A stretch of 64,000 nt of DNA from Arthrobacter agilis (GTDB taxonomy: Bacteria; Actinomycetota; Actinomycetes; Actinomycetales; Micrococcaceae): NCBI RefSeq assembly GCF_002157505.1, contig NZ_NFSC01000028.1, forward strand, positions 248,001-312,000. Reading direction: 5' to 3'. Below the pieces are notes generated by a model, which saw only the letters and a list, made by a program, of their open reading frames with translations, was not told the DNA's origin and ran no database searches. The position numbers were made by a program, and so were the translations under genes. Of this stretch, positions 43,346-53,100 are shown one piece after another (positions within the stretch are counted from its first letter, which is position 1; each line of letters begins with the position of its first letter).

Positions 43346-44680
43346 TCAGCGGCGGATCTGCCCCTCACCCTGCACGATCCATTTGGTCGTCGTGAGCTCC
43401 GCCAGCCCCATCGGTCCCCGCGCGTGCATCTTCTGGGTGGAGATCCCGACCTCGGCCCCGAGCCCGAGTTCGCCGCCGTCGACGAACCGGGTCGAGGCAT
43501 TCACCAGGACGGCGGCGGAGTCGACGCCGGCCACGAACTCCTCCGACGACGCCAGGCTGTTCGTGATGATCGCCTCGCTGTGGCCGGTGCTCCATCGGCG
43601 GATGTGCTGGAGCGCCTCGTCGACGCTGTCGACGGTCCGCACCGCGAGGTCGAGCTGCATGTACTCGCGGCCCCAGTCGTCGTCGGTGGCGGGCAGTGCA
43701 TCCGTACCCTCGGGCAGGAGGGCGCGCGACCGGTCGTCGACGTGGAGGGTCACGCCGGCCCTGACGAGCGCATCGAGGACGCCGGGAGCAGCCGCGGAAC
43801 GGGCATGCACGAGGAGCGTCTCCACCGTGTTGCAGACGCTCGGACGCTGGGTCTTCGCGTTGAGGAGGATGTCGATGGCCATCTCCTCGTCGGCGCTCTC
43901 GTCGAGGAGGATGTGCACGTTCCCCTCCCCCGTCTCGATCACGGGAACCCGCGCGGTGGTCACGACGGACTGGATGAGGTTACGCCCGCCGCGCGGGATC
44001 AGAACGTCGATCCGCCCACGGGCCGCCATGAGCACCTGGGCGCCCTCCCGGCCGAATTCGTCGATGGTGAGGACGGCGTCGTCGGGCAGCCCATGGGCGT
44101 CCAGCGTGTCGCGGATGATGCCCACGAGGGCAGCGTTGGTGGCTGCTGCCGCGCTGCCGCCCCGGAGGATGACGGCGTTGCCGCTCTTGAGTGCGAGGCC
44201 GGCGATATCAACCGTGACATTGGGGCGTGCCTCGTAGATCGCCGCGACGACGCCGAGGGGCACACGGACCTGCCGCATCCGCAGTCCGTTGGGAAGGGTC
44301 TCAGCACGCACGGCGGTGCCGACGGGATCAGGGAGTGCGGCCAGCTGGGCGAGTGCTTCCGCGAGCCGGTCGACGCGCTCCGAATCGAGGCTCAGGCGGT
44401 CCAGCAGGTAGTCGGAGGTCCCGGCGGCGCGGCCGCGTTCGACGTCGGTCCGGTTGGCGGCGAGGACGACGTCGCGCCGTGCCACCAGTGCCTCGGCGAT
44501 GGCGAGGAGCAGGCGGTCCTTGCGCGCACGGTTGGCCCTGCCGAGGACGCGGGACGCAGCGCGCGCCCTGTCCGTGATCGCGTGGACGGCCTCCGTGAGC
44601 TGCTCCGGGGACAGCGCCGATGCGTTCTCGGTCCGGGCAGTGGTCGTCTCGGCGGTCGTCTCAGCCTTCAGGTCGGTCAT
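43346..44680 (-). CDS. proA: Gamma-glutamyl phosphate reductase
   Basis: The 444-residue protein reduces gamma-glutamyl phosphate to glutamate semialdehyde in proline synthesis. The catalytic Cys is in KTQRPSVCNTVETLL, and conserved blocks are VRVPLGVVAAIYEARPNVTVD, GGSAAAATN, IPRGGRNLI and VNASTRFVDGGELGLGAEVGISTQKMHARGPMGL. The N-terminal 25 residues (ETTAETTTARTENASAL) are an unconserved lead. The ATG at 44680 lies six bases after TAGAAT, suggesting a leaderless transcript separate from proB. It follows proB by 49 bp. Confidence 0.94.
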   Translation of the reverse strand: MTDLKAETTAETTTARTENASALSPEQLTEAVHAITDRARAASRVLGRANRARKDRLLLAIAEALVARRDVVLAANRTDVERGRAAGTSDYLLDRLSLDSERVDRLAEALAQLAALPDPVGTAVRAETLPNGLRMRQVRVPLGVVAAIYEARPNVTVDIAGLALKSGNAVILRGGSAAAATNAALVGIIRDTLDAHGLPDDAVLTIDEFGREGAQVLMAARGRIDVLIPRGGRNLIQSVVTTARVPVIETGEGNVHILLDESADEEMAIDILLNAKTQRPSVCNTVETLLVHARSAAAPGVLDALVRAGVTLHVDDRSRALLPEGTDALPATDDDWGREYMQLDLAVRTVDSVDEALQHIRRWSTGHSEAIITNSLASSEEFVAGVDSAAVLVNASTRFVDGGELGLGAEVGISTQKMHARGPMGLAELTTTKWIVQGEGQIRR

Positions 44681-44686
44681 TCCAGC

Positions 44687-44692
44687 ATTCTA
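44687..44692 (-). promoter_or_regulatory. -10 element of proA, leaderless start likely
   Basis: TAGAAT on the minus strand ends six bases before the proA ATG, with no ribosome site in between. It lies in the 49-bp gap after proB. A good -35 is not visible. Independent expression of proA in addition to read-through from proB is suggested. Confidence 0.45.
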
Positions 44693-44729
44693 GCGAGAAG
44701 CAGGGCACCGGACCTCAGGCGCGGTCCGT

Positions 44730-45887
44730 TCATGACGCGGCAGCGGCCTGCAGCACCACGAGGTCGTTCACATGCACCACCGAGCGCTCGTACTCGGCAC
44801 CCAGTTCCTCCGCGAGGTCATGCGTGGAGCGCCCGAGCATCCGGGGAAGCTCCGCGGAGCTGTAGTTGACGAGGCCCCGAGCGACGACGGTTCCGTCGCT
44901 GCTCACGAGCTGCACCGGGTCGCCCGCCTCGAACACACCCGACAGTCCGACGACACCCGCCGGCAGCAGTGAACGCCGCCGCTCCCCCACGGCGTGCACG
45001 GCGCCGTCGTCGAGCACGAGGGTGCCGAGGACCCGGGCGAGGTGCGCGAGCCAGAGCAGGCGGATGGGCTGCCGTTTGCCGGTCGCGGTGAACCAGGTGC
45101 CCACGTCCTCCCCGCGCAGCGCCGCGGCGGCGTTCGCGGTGGACGTGACGAGGGCCGGGATCCCGGAGGACGCCGCGATGGTGGCGGCCTCGACCTTCGT
45201 GACCATGCCGCCCGTGCCGACACCCGCCTTGCCCGCCCGCCCAATCGTGACCCCTTCGAGGTCCGCGGGCGAGGTGACGAGCGGAATCCGGCTCGCACCG
45301 GCACTCGGCGGGCCGTCGTAGAGGGCGTCGACGTCGGACAGGAGCACGAGCGCCTCCGCCTTGACGAGGTGGGCGACGAGGGCGGCCAGCCGGTCGTTGT
45401 CGCCGAAGCGAATCTCATGGCTGGCGACGGTGTCGTTCTCGTTCACGATGGGCACGACGCCGAAGTTCAGGAGCCGTTCCATCGCGCGGTGGGCGTTGGC
45501 GTAGTGCGACCGCCGGACGAGATCGTCCGCGGTCAGCAGGATCTGGCTCACGGTGACGCCGTGGGCGGCGAAGGCCTGCGAGTACTGGGCCATGAGCAGG
45601 CCCTGTCCCACGCTCGCGGCGGCCTGCTGCGTGGACAGCTGCGCCGGCCGCCGTGCGAGGCCCAGCGGCGCGAGCCCCGCGGCGATCGCCCCGGAGGACA
45701 CCAGGATGACCTCGGTCCCGGCCAGCCGCCGCTCCGCGAGAACATCGGCGAGGCCGACGAGGGCCTCGCTCGAGATCCCCCCGGAGACCGACGTCAGCGA
45801 CGACGAGCCGACCTTGACGACGAGCCTTCCCGCGGCGGGCAGGCCGGCACGGGACGCCAGCGGGTGCTGCGACTGATCCTGGGCCAC
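44730..45887 (-). CDS. proB: Glutamate 5-kinase with C-terminal PUA domain
   Basis: The 385-residue protein phosphorylates glutamate in the first step of proline synthesis. The amino-acid kinase domain has RLVVKVGSSSLT, EVILVSSGAIAAGLAPLGL, VPIVNENDTVASHEIRFGDNDRLAALVAHL and GTGGMVTKVEAATIAASSGIPALV. The C-terminal PUA domain starts near 290 (ERRRSLLPAGVVGLSGVFEAGDPVQLV). Feedback inhibition by proline is usual for this class. The GTG at 45887 is six bases after the obg stop, so it is co-transcribed with obg. Confidence 0.94.
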   Translation of the reverse strand: MAQDQSQHPLASRAGLPAAGRLVVKVGSSSLTSVSGGISSEALVGLADVLAERRLAGTEVILVSSGAIAAGLAPLGLARRPAQLSTQQAAASVGQGLLMAQYSQAFAAHGVTVSQILLTADDLVRRSHYANAHRAMERLLNFGVVPIVNENDTVASHEIRFGDNDRLAALVAHLVKAEALVLLSDVDALYDGPPSAGASRIPLVTSPADLEGVTIGRAGKAGVGTGGMVTKVEAATIAASSGIPALVTSTANAAAALRGEDVGTWFTATGKRQPIRLLWLAHLARVLGTLVLDDGAVHAVGERRRSLLPAGVVGLSGVFEAGDPVQLVSSDGTVVARGLVNYSSAELPRMLGRSTHDLAEELGAEYERSVVHVNDLVVLQAAAAS

Positions 45888-45893
45888 GCGCGC

Positions 45894-47477
45894 CTAGTCC
45901 TGGGACTCGGCGTCTGCTTCCTGCCGGGCAGGAGCAGACTGCTTGCGATTCTGCACGGACTCGGTCCAAACGCCGGCCTTGCGGTCGGCCTCGAGGTCGG
46001 CCCGGGCCGCGGCCTTCGCGTCCTTGCGCTCCTGGTACTCCTCGCGCTTCTGCTCGCGCGTGGGCCGGACATACTCCGCCAGGCGCAGGTCGGAGCCTCG
46101 CGGCCCGGCGAGCAGCTCCGCGCCACCCATCATCGTCGGTTCCCAGTCGAACACGACGCCGTCGCCCTCGCCGATCACGACGGTGTCCCCGGGCTTGGCG
46201 CCGACCTTGAAGAGTTCCTCCTCGACGCCGACCTTGGCCAGGCGGTCCGCGAGGTACCCGACGGCCTCGTCGTTCGTGAAGTCGGTCTGCTTGACCCAGC
46301 GCTCCGGCTTCTCGCCGAGCACACGGAAGAGGGGCAGGGCGTCCTTCTCCTCGAGGCGGATCCGGAACGGTGCGGCGTTGACGCCACGGGGACGCAGAAC
46401 GGGCGGAGCGACCTTCGGGGGTGCGCTGGCGACGGCCTTGCGTGCGTTCTCGACGATCTCCGCCATCGCGAAGCCCAGCTGGCGCAGTCCCTCGTGGCTG
46501 GAGGCGGACACCTCGAAGACACGGTAGCCGCGCGCTTCGAGTTCGGGACGGACGAAGCCGGCCATGTCCTTGCCGTCGGGCACGTCCACCTTGTTGAGCG
46601 CGACCAGTCGCGGACGCTCGTTGAGGGGGACGACGTCGCCCTCGGGCCCCGCGTAGCTCATGTCGACGGCGTACTTGTCCAGTTCCTGCTCGATGATAGC
46701 GAGGTCCTTCAGCGGATCGCGGTCCGTCTCGAGGGCGGCGCAGTCGAGCACGTGCACCAGGGCGGCGCAGCGCTCGACGTGGCGCAGGAAGTGGTGGCCG
46801 AGGCCCTTGCCTTCGCTCGCGCCCTCGATGAGGCCGGGGACGTCGGCGATGGTGAAGCGCGTGGAGCCTGCCTCGACGACACCGAGGTTCGGCACGAGGG
46901 TGGTGAAGGGGTAGTCGGCGATCTTCGGGCGGGCAGCCGACATCGCGGCGATGAGGCTGGACTTGCCGGCGGAGGGGAAGCCCACGAGGGCGATGTCCGC
47001 GATGGACTTGAGTTCGAGGACGACATCCCGCTCGTCGCCCGGGATGCCGAGCAGGGCGAAGCCCGGGGCCTTGCGCTTCTGGGAGGACAGCGCAGCGTTG
47101 CCGAGGCCGCCCTGGCCGCCGGCGGCCGCGACGAACTCGGTTCCCTCGCCGACGAGGTCGGCGAGGACCTCGCCGTCCTTCGTCTTGACGACGGTGCCGT
47201 CCGGCACGGGAAGGATCAGGGTCTCCCCGCTCTTGCCACCGCGCCAGTCACCCATGCCGTTGCCGCCGTTCGTGGCGTGCCGGTGGGGGGCGTGGTGGTA
47301 GTCGAGGAGGGTGGTGGTCTGGTGGTCGACGCGGAGAATGACGTCGCCGCCGTCGCCGCCGTTGCCGCCGTCGGGCCCGCCGAGGGGCTTGAACTTCTCG
47401 CGGTGGACGGAGACGCAGCCGTGGCCACCAGTGCCTCCGGATACGTGCAGGACTACGCGGTCAACAAAGCTCGCCAC
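45894..47477 (-). CDS. obg: Obg GTPase
   Basis: The 527-residue protein has the Gly-rich Obg domain (1-158; [29 protein letters not shown]), the GTPase domain with G1 GFPSAGKS (166-173), G3 DVPG (212-215) and the NKVD motif, and a C-terminal OCT domain. An extra basic, charged tail ([23 protein letters not shown]) follows. It is an essential ribosome-assembly and stress GTPase. GTG 47477 has GGAG upstream. It follows the rpmA terminator at 47525-47563 and leads the obg-proB transcript. Confidence 0.95.
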   Translation of the reverse strand: MASFVDRVVLHVSGGTGGHGCVSVHREKFKPLGGPDGGNGGDGGDVILRVDHQTTTLLDYHHAPHRHATNGGNGMGDWRGGKSGETLILPVPDGTVVKTKDGEVLADLVGEGTEFVAAAGGQGGLGNAALSSQKRKAPGFALLGIPGDERDVVLELKSIADIALVGFPSAGKSSLIAAMSAARPKIADYPFTTLVPNLGVVEAGSTRFTIADVPGLIEGASEGKGLGHHFLRHVERCAALVHVLDCAALETDRDPLKDLAIIEQELDKYAVDMSYAGPEGDVVPLNERPRLVALNKVDVPDGKDMAGFVRPELEARGYRVFEVSASSHEGLRQLGFAMAEIVENARKAVASAPPKVAPPVLRPRGVNAAPFRIRLEEKDALPLFRVLGEKPERWVKQTDFTNDEAVGYLADRLAKVGVEEELFKVGAKPGDTVVIGEGDGVVFDWEPTMMGGAELLAGPRGSDLRLAEYVRPTREQKREEYQERKDAKAAARADLEADRKAGVWTESVQNRKQSAPARQEADAESQD

Positions 47478-47524
47478 GTTGGTCTCCTTCTACAAATGCT
47501 TCACTGTGCCGAGTCTAACCGGCT

Positions 47525-47563
47525 TAAAAGAAGGTGGGGCGAGCCGTAGAGGCTCACCCCACC
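47525..47563 (-). terminator. Intrinsic terminator of the rplU-rpmA operon
   Basis: GGTGGGGCGAGCC (47533-47545) and GGCTCACCCCACC (47551-47563) form a 13-bp stem with one G-U pair and a five-base loop. On the minus strand TTCTTTT follows. It ends the L21-L27 transcript and separates it from obg. Confidence 0.9.
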
Positions 47564-47593
47564 CGAATGCTTGTGCATCGTGTGCAGGCAGAT

Positions 47594-47854
47594 TTACTCT
47601 GCTGCCGCACCTACGATGTTGACGACCTTGCGTCCGCGACGGGTGCCGAATTCAACGGCTCCTGCCTCGAGTGCGAACAGGGTGTCGTCGCCGCCGCGGC
47701 CGACATTGGCGCCCGGGTGGAAGTGGGTGCCGCGCTGGCGGACGATGATCTCGCCGGCCTTGACGACCTGGCCGCCGAAGCGCTTGACGCCGAGGAACTG
47801 TGCGTTCGAGTCGCGGCCGTTGCGAGTGGAGCTTGCGCCCTTCTTATGTGCCAT
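47594..47854 (-). CDS. rpmA: Ribosomal protein L27
   Basis: The 86-residue protein is bL27: [29 protein letters not shown] at the start, then [30 protein letters not shown]. The N-terminal tail reaches the peptidyl-transferase centre. There is no Firmicutes-type N-terminal extension that would need cleavage. It follows rplU by 57 bp in the usual order and ends in a strong terminator. Confidence 0.97.
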   Translation of the reverse strand: MAHKKGASSTRNGRDSNAQFLGVKRFGGQVVKAGEIIVRQRGTHFHPGANVGRGGDDTLFALEAGAVEFGTRRGRKVVNIVGAAAE

Positions 47855-47911
47855 GAGTTATGCCTGCCTTCGCTGAAGTTTCGTACGTGACCGATCGATA
47901 GCCCGAAGGGA

Positions 47912-48220
47912 CTACGCGATGCCTGTGATTTTGACGCGGGTCAGTTCCGAACGGTGACCCTGGCGCTTCTTGTAGCCGGTCTTGTTCTTGAACTTCTGGA
48001 TGACAATCTTCGGTCCACGAAGATTCTCGACGATCTCGGCAGTGACGGTGACCTTTGCGAGGTCCTCCGCTGCGGAGGTGATCTTGGCGCCGTCTACCAG
48101 AAGGAGGGCGGGAAGCTTGAACGTGCTTCCTGCCTGACCGGTGACGCGGTCAAGGGTAACGAGGTCTCCTACAGAAACCTTTTCTTGGCGGCCGCCTGCG
48201 CGGACAATCGCGTACACCAC
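47912..48220 (-). CDS. rplU: Ribosomal protein L21
   Basis: The 102-residue protein is bL21, with [20 protein letters not shown] at the start and [25 protein letters not shown] at the end. The start is the first of two adjacent GTG codons (48220), since the family begins M-V-Y-A-I. A weak AGAAGTGAG site lies upstream. The 153 bp before it contain an A/T tract (minus-strand TTTTTT after a weak stem), a possible leader or read-through control; this is low-confidence. It is the first gene of the L21-L27 operon. Confidence 0.96.
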   Translation of the reverse strand: MVYAIVRAGGRQEKVSVGDLVTLDRVTGQAGSTFKLPALLLVDGAKITSAAEDLAKVTVTAEIVENLRGPKIVIQKFKNKTGYKKRQGHRSELTRVKITGIA

Positions 48221-48373
48221 TTGGGAACTCACTTCTCTCGACAATCTTGACTTCTGATGAAAAAACCTGGGTGCGCCTCGGCAGCAATCCTGGAGGTTGC
48301 TCTTCGTGCCGGAAATCCCGCACCGTTGCCGCCGGACATGCCGGTTAACAGGCGAGTGCACCGAGGGTCTAGA

Positions 48374-49930
48374 TTACGCCAGAACAGCGTCTTCCTGCAA
48401 ATCAGCGGGGTTGTGCCGCCCAGCGCCGTGGACGCGCGGAGCGTCGAAGAAGTCCCGTTCGTACGTGGCGGACCACCTGAAGGCCGCGAGCATCGCGTTC
48501 CGCTCCGCGGCCGAGGCGCGCCGGTGGGCATCGTCCGCGATCTGCTTCGCGCGAGCGGTGGCTGCGGCGAAGCCAGGATCGGCGTAGGTGGCGATCCAGT
48601 CCGCATAGGGGTGGGAGCCGGACGGGACGCCGTCGCCCACCTTCTCCTGCACGTAGTCCCCGACGGCGGCGTAGAGCCAGAAGCACGGCAGCACGGCAGC
48701 CACGAGTTCCGCGTAGGAGCCGCGTCCGGCGGCTGCCGCGAGGTGGTCGCAGTACGCCCGCGTCACGGGGCCCGCCTCGCCCTCGCCGAAGCGCGCCCCG
48801 GCTTCCCTCGCCAGCCAGGTGCGGTGCAGCTCCGCTTCGGTCTGCAGGCACGACGTCGCCGCCGACAGCCAGAACAGCTGCTCGTCCTCGCTCGGGGCCA
48901 TAGCGGCGGCGCGGGCGAGCACGCCGGAGTACTCGCGGAGGTAGAGCGCGTCCTGCTGCAGGTAGTAGGCGAAATCCTGCGCGGGCAGGGTCCCCTCCGT
49001 CAGACCGGTGATGAAGGGAAGCGCGAGGATCTCCTTCCGGACCCCGGCGGTGTCCCGCCAGCCGAGTTCGGTGAAGCGCTGGTGCATGCGCGGGTCCGTC
49101 GCGGAGTGGAAGTGGTGCACGGGTCCGCTGCCTGCTCCCACGTCCAGCAGGTCCGCGGCCTCCAGCGCCCCCTCGAGCCAGAATTTCGCTTCGCGCACGG
49201 CGGTGGGCCAATCAGCGGTGACGGCGTACCGGCTGGCGATCGCCGACGACAGCGAGCAGCCGGTGCCGTGCGTGTTCGCCGTCGCTACACGCCGCCCGTC
49301 GAGGACCACCGCGTCCTCGGGATCTCCCGGCGGGGAGATGAGGGCGTCGGGGCACCGCTCCCCCGGCAGGTGCCCGCCCTTCACGAGGACCCGCGTGCCG
49401 AGCTGTGCCGCGAGGGCGCTCCCCTGGGCGAGTGCCTCGGACCAGGACGTCGCCGGATCGGCTCCGACGAGTACGGCGAGTTCTGCGATGTTGGGGGTGA
49501 CGAGCGACGCGCGACGGGCGAGGTCGACGACGGCGCGCACGGCGTCGTCGTCGAGCAGGCGGGCTCCGCTCGTGGCCACCATGACCGGGTCGAGCACCAC
49601 GGCGGGAGGGCGGACGTCGTCCAGCCATCGGGCGACGCAGTGCGCGATGTCCGCGGAGCCGAGCATCCCGATCTTCACGGCGCTGATGGCCACGTCATCG
49701 GCGACGGCGTCCAGCTGCTGCCGGAGGAACGCCGCAGGAGGGGTGTGCACGCCGGTGACGCCCCGGGTGTTCTGCGCCGTCAGGGCGGTCACGACGGCCA
49801 TCGCATAGCCGCCGTTGGCGCTGATGCTCTTGATGTCCGCCTGGATACCGGCTCCGCCGCTCGGGTCGGAGCCGGCGATGCTGAGGATATTGGGAATTCC
49901 GGACGTGGGTCCGTGAAACGCAGTATGCAT
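48374..49930 (-). CDS. Bifunctional HMP(-P) kinase ThiD fused to thiaminase-II-like TenA
   Basis: The 518-residue protein fuses ThiD (about 1-265) and TenA (about 285-518). ThiD motifs are SIAGSDPSGGAGIQADIKS near the start, AVKIGMLGS, VLDPVMVATSG, LVKGGHLPG and TANTHGTGCSLSSAIAS. TenA features are ITGLTEGTLPAQDFAYYLQQDALYLREY, SCLQTEAELH with the conserved Cys, LPCFWLYAAVGDYV and WIATYADPGFA. ThiD phosphorylates HMP to HMP-PP; TenA salvages degraded thiamine pyrimidine. ATG 49930 is nine bases after GGAGGG, which is the riboswitch 3' arm; ATG 49939 abuts it. Both activities thus respond to TPP. The gene lies between rplU and the RNase E/G gene. Confidence 0.92.
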   Translation of the reverse strand: MHTAFHGPTSGIPNILSIAGSDPSGGAGIQADIKSISANGGYAMAVVTALTAQNTRGVTGVHTPPAAFLRQQLDAVADDVAISAVKIGMLGSADIAHCVARWLDDVRPPAVVLDPVMVATSGARLLDDDAVRAVVDLARRASLVTPNIAELAVLVGADPATSWSEALAQGSALAAQLGTRVLVKGGHLPGERCPDALISPPGDPEDAVVLDGRRVATANTHGTGCSLSSAIASRYAVTADWPTAVREAKFWLEGALEAADLLDVGAGSGPVHHFHSATDPRMHQRFTELGWRDTAGVRKEILALPFITGLTEGTLPAQDFAYYLQQDALYLREYSGVLARAAAMAPSEDEQLFWLSAATSCLQTEAELHRTWLAREAGARFGEGEAGPVTRAYCDHLAAAAGRGSYAELVAAVLPCFWLYAAVGDYVQEKVGDGVPSGSHPYADWIATYADPGFAAATARAKQIADDAHRRASAAERNAMLAAFRWSATYERDFFDAPRVHGAGRHNPADLQEDAVLA

Positions 49931-49935
49931 GGGTG

Positions 49936-50026
49936 ACATCCCTCCGCTAGGCCTCGGGCGCAGGCGCCCACTAGATCAGGTTCGACGGGTTTGATCTCAG
50001 CCCCGCATCCGGCAGGGCACCCCGTG
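49936..50026 (-). promoter_or_regulatory. TPP riboswitch (THI element)
   Basis: On the minus strand the element reads ACGGGGTGCC, GGCTGAGATCAAACCCG, GAACCTGATCTAGTGGGCG, GCGGAGGGATGTC, the standard TPP aptamer order with the CTGAGA and ACCTGA bulges. The AGGGA of the terminal helix overlaps the ribosome site of thiD-tenA. There is no terminator hairpin, so control is probably at translation initiation. Confidence 0.95.
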
Positions 50027-50100
50027 TCGCGGTCCAGCTTATCGCAGCCGGTGGGTCCGGGCAGCGGTGGGTCAGGGCAGCCGGTCGTCGACGGGAACGC

Positions 50101-50134
50101 GGAAGACCGGAGTCCGCTGGGACTCCGGCCTTCC
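50101..50134 (-). terminator. Long perfect hairpin after the RNase E/G gene
   Basis: GGAAGACCGGAGTCC (50101-50115) and GGACTCCGGCCTTCC (50120-50134) form a 15-bp stem with one G-U pair and a four-base loop. A small GGCCC/GGGCC stem (50138-50153) lies next to it. No U-tract follows on either strand. It lies 38 bp after the minus-strand gene stop and probably marks its mRNA 3' end. Confidence 0.55.
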
Positions 50135-50171
50135 GCACGGCCCGCACGGGGCCGTCGCTGGTGTGTAGCTG

Positions 50172-53100
50172 CTACAGCTCCGAGGCGGGTACCCCTACGC
50201 CGAAGATGAGCGGCTCGGACGCCGAGGCCTCCGGCCTGCGCACGGGCCCCTGGGCCCTGGCGACATGCCGCGTGCCGGAGGGCTGCGCGGCGGACTCGGC
50301 GGTCTGCGTCTCGATCGTGGTGTCCGCAGCACCCTGTGCGCTGCGGGCGACGCGACGGCGCGGGCGGGCGCGCCGGGCCGGTGCCTCCGCGAGGGGAGCT
50401 CCAGCCGCGACGGGAACTTCGGCGGGGACGGGTGCCTCCGCCGCGGTGTCTGCACTGCCGCCGTCACTGCCGCCGTCACTGCCGCCGTCGGGCGCCTGCG
50501 ATCCGTTGGCACTCCCGGCTGCAGCCTCGTCCCCCGCGGGCCTCCTGTTGAAGGCCTCGCTCAGGCTGTCGAGCGTCAGGCGGGTTGCCGGCGCCTCGGG
50601 GCTCTCCTGGGCGGCCGGGCGGCGGTTGTCCGCGCGGGGCAGCGTCACCGTCTCGCCGTTGATCGTCAGGACTGCCTCGGTCACCTGGATGTCGGCGTCC
50701 GCGGTCGGGTGCTCCTCCTCGTGGTGGTGCGTGGCGGCAGCGATGCTGGCGAGGGCGGCACGTGCGGCCTCCGCCTTCGCTGCACGGTCAGGGCTGTCCA
50801 CGACCGGAGCCACCGGCTGGACCACGTTCTCGTCCTGCTGCTGGCCGCCGCGGCCCCGGTTCCGCTTGCGCTCGCTCCGGGACACCTTGTCCTGGCGCAC
50901 CGGCTGCTGGGTGTCCGACACGGTGGTGGAGCTGCGGTGCTCCACCGGCTCCATGTGGGTGACGACGCCGCGGCCTGCACAGTGCTCGCAGTCCTCGCCG
51001 AAGACCTCGAGCAGGCCGGTGCCCATGCGCTTGCGGGTCATCTGGACGAGCCCCAGCGAGGTCACCTCGGCGACCTGGTGCTTGGTCCGGTCGCGGCCGA
51101 GGCATTCGACGAGGCGGCGCAGCACGAGGTCACGGTTGGCCTCGAGCACCATGTCGATGAAGTCGATCACGATGATCCCGCCGATATCGCGCAGCCGGAG
51201 CTGGCGCACGACCTCCTCGGCCGCCTCGAGGTTGTTCTTCGTGACGGTCTCCTCGAGGTTGCCGCCGCTGCCGGTGAACTTGCCCGTGTTGACGTCGACC
51301 ACGGTCATGGCCTCGGTGCGGTCGATCACGAGCGAGCCGCCCGACGGCAGGAACACCTTGCGCTCCAGGGCCTTCGAGATCTGCTCGTCGATGCGTGAGG
51401 CGGCGAAGATGTCCTCCTCGCCCGTCCACTTCTCGAGCCTGCCGACGAGGTCCGGTGCCACGTACATGACGTAGGCCTCGATGGTGTCCCAGGCCTCCTC
51501 GCCCGAGACGACGAGCTTCGAGAAGTCCTCGTTGAAGACGTCACGCACCACCTTGATGGTGAGGTCGGGCTCGCCGTACAGCAGCTCCGGTGCGAGGGTC
51601 TTCGTGGAGCCGGCCTTGCGCTCGATCTCCTCCCACTGGGCACGCAGGCGGTTGATGTCGTGCGTCAGCTCTTCCTCGCTGGCGCCTTCGGCCGCGGTCC
51701 GGACGATCACGCCGGCGTTCTCCGGGAGCCTGTCCTTCAGGATGCGCTTGAGGCGGTTGCGCTCGACGTCGGGCAGTTTGCGTGAAATGCCGGTCATGGA
51801 GCCGCCCGGGACGTACACGAGGTAGCGGCCGGGCAGGGAGATCTGGCTCGTGAGCCGTGCACCCTTGTGGCCCACGGGATCCTTGGTCACCTGGACCAGG
51901 ACGGGATCGCCGGACTTCAGCGCGAGTTCGATGCGGCGCGGCTGGCCGTCCAGGCCGGCGGCGTCCCAGTTGACCTCGCCTGCGTAGAGGACGGCGTTAC
52001 GGCCGCGTCCGATGTCGACGAAGGCGGCTTCCATGCTCGGCAGCACGTTCTGGACCTTGCCGATGTACACGTTGCCGATCAGCGAGTCCTGCTGCGTCTT
52101 GGAGACGAAGTGCTCGGCCAGGATGCCGTCCTCGAGCACGCCGATCTGGATCCTGTCGTCGCGCTGCCGCACGATCATCTGGCGGTCCACGGATTCGCGG
52201 CGTGCAAGGAACTCGGCCTCGGTGATGACCTGGCGACGACGGCCCGTGTCGCGTGATTCACGACGGCGCTGCTTCTTGGCTTCGAGGCGCGTGGATCCGC
52301 GGACGCTGGTCACGCGGTCGGAGACGGGCTCGCTGGCCTGCCGGGGAGCCCGTACGCGCGTGACGGTGTTGGGCGGATCGTCGTCCTCGCCGCCGGTCAG
52401 CTCGAGGTCCTGGTCGCCACGGCGACGACGACGGCGGCGGCGTGACGTGACACCCGCGCCCTCCTCGGATCCGTTGGAGCGGGAACGGTCGTCGGAGTCC
52501 TCCGTCTCGGCGTCGTCCGTGCCGGTCTCAGCCTGCGCGGCGTCGCTGCGGGTGCGGCTCCGGCCGCGGCGGCTGCGGCGTGAGCGGCGGCCGGATTCCT
52601 CGGAATCCTCCTCCTCGCTGTCCTCCTCGCTGGGCGGGGTGACCTTGACGGACGGCACGGAGACGGTGCTGAGGTCCGGGGCGTGGAACAGGAGGGACAG
52701 CGGCGATTCGGGGATGGCGAAGGGGTCGAAGCGGTTCTCGGCCGCCGCCTCGTCCTCCTGCGGAGCGTCCTCTGGCGTGGCGCCGGGCGATTCCTGGGGC
52801 TCCTTGGCGGCGGCTGACGTGGAACCCGCGGCGGGGGTCGTCGCTGCTCCGGCGTCCGCTGCTTCCGCCCCGTCCGCCTGCGCGGGCTCGTCGGTCTGCG
52901 CGGGCTCGTCGGTCTGCACGGGCTCGGAGGCCTGCACGGGCTCGGAGGCCCGGCGGCTGCGGGTCCTGGTGGTACGGCGTGCGCGGGCCGGCTTCTCCTC
53001 GACGGATGCGTCGGCCTCGGTGCCGGCCGCATTCCCGGCGCCGTCTGCCGGTACTGCCAGGGGTTCGGCGGGGACCGTCTCGGACGTCGCCTCGTCAGGA

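Noticed and set aside
44994-47549. An open frame of about 850 codons on the plus strand across proB and obg
   Set aside because: Both minus-strand genes are unmistakable, and the plus-strand translation has no recognisable motif.
48221-48373. Autoregulatory L21 leader upstream of rplU
   Set aside because: A minus-strand T-run is present, but I cannot draw a convincing conserved stem, so I only note it in the rplU entry.
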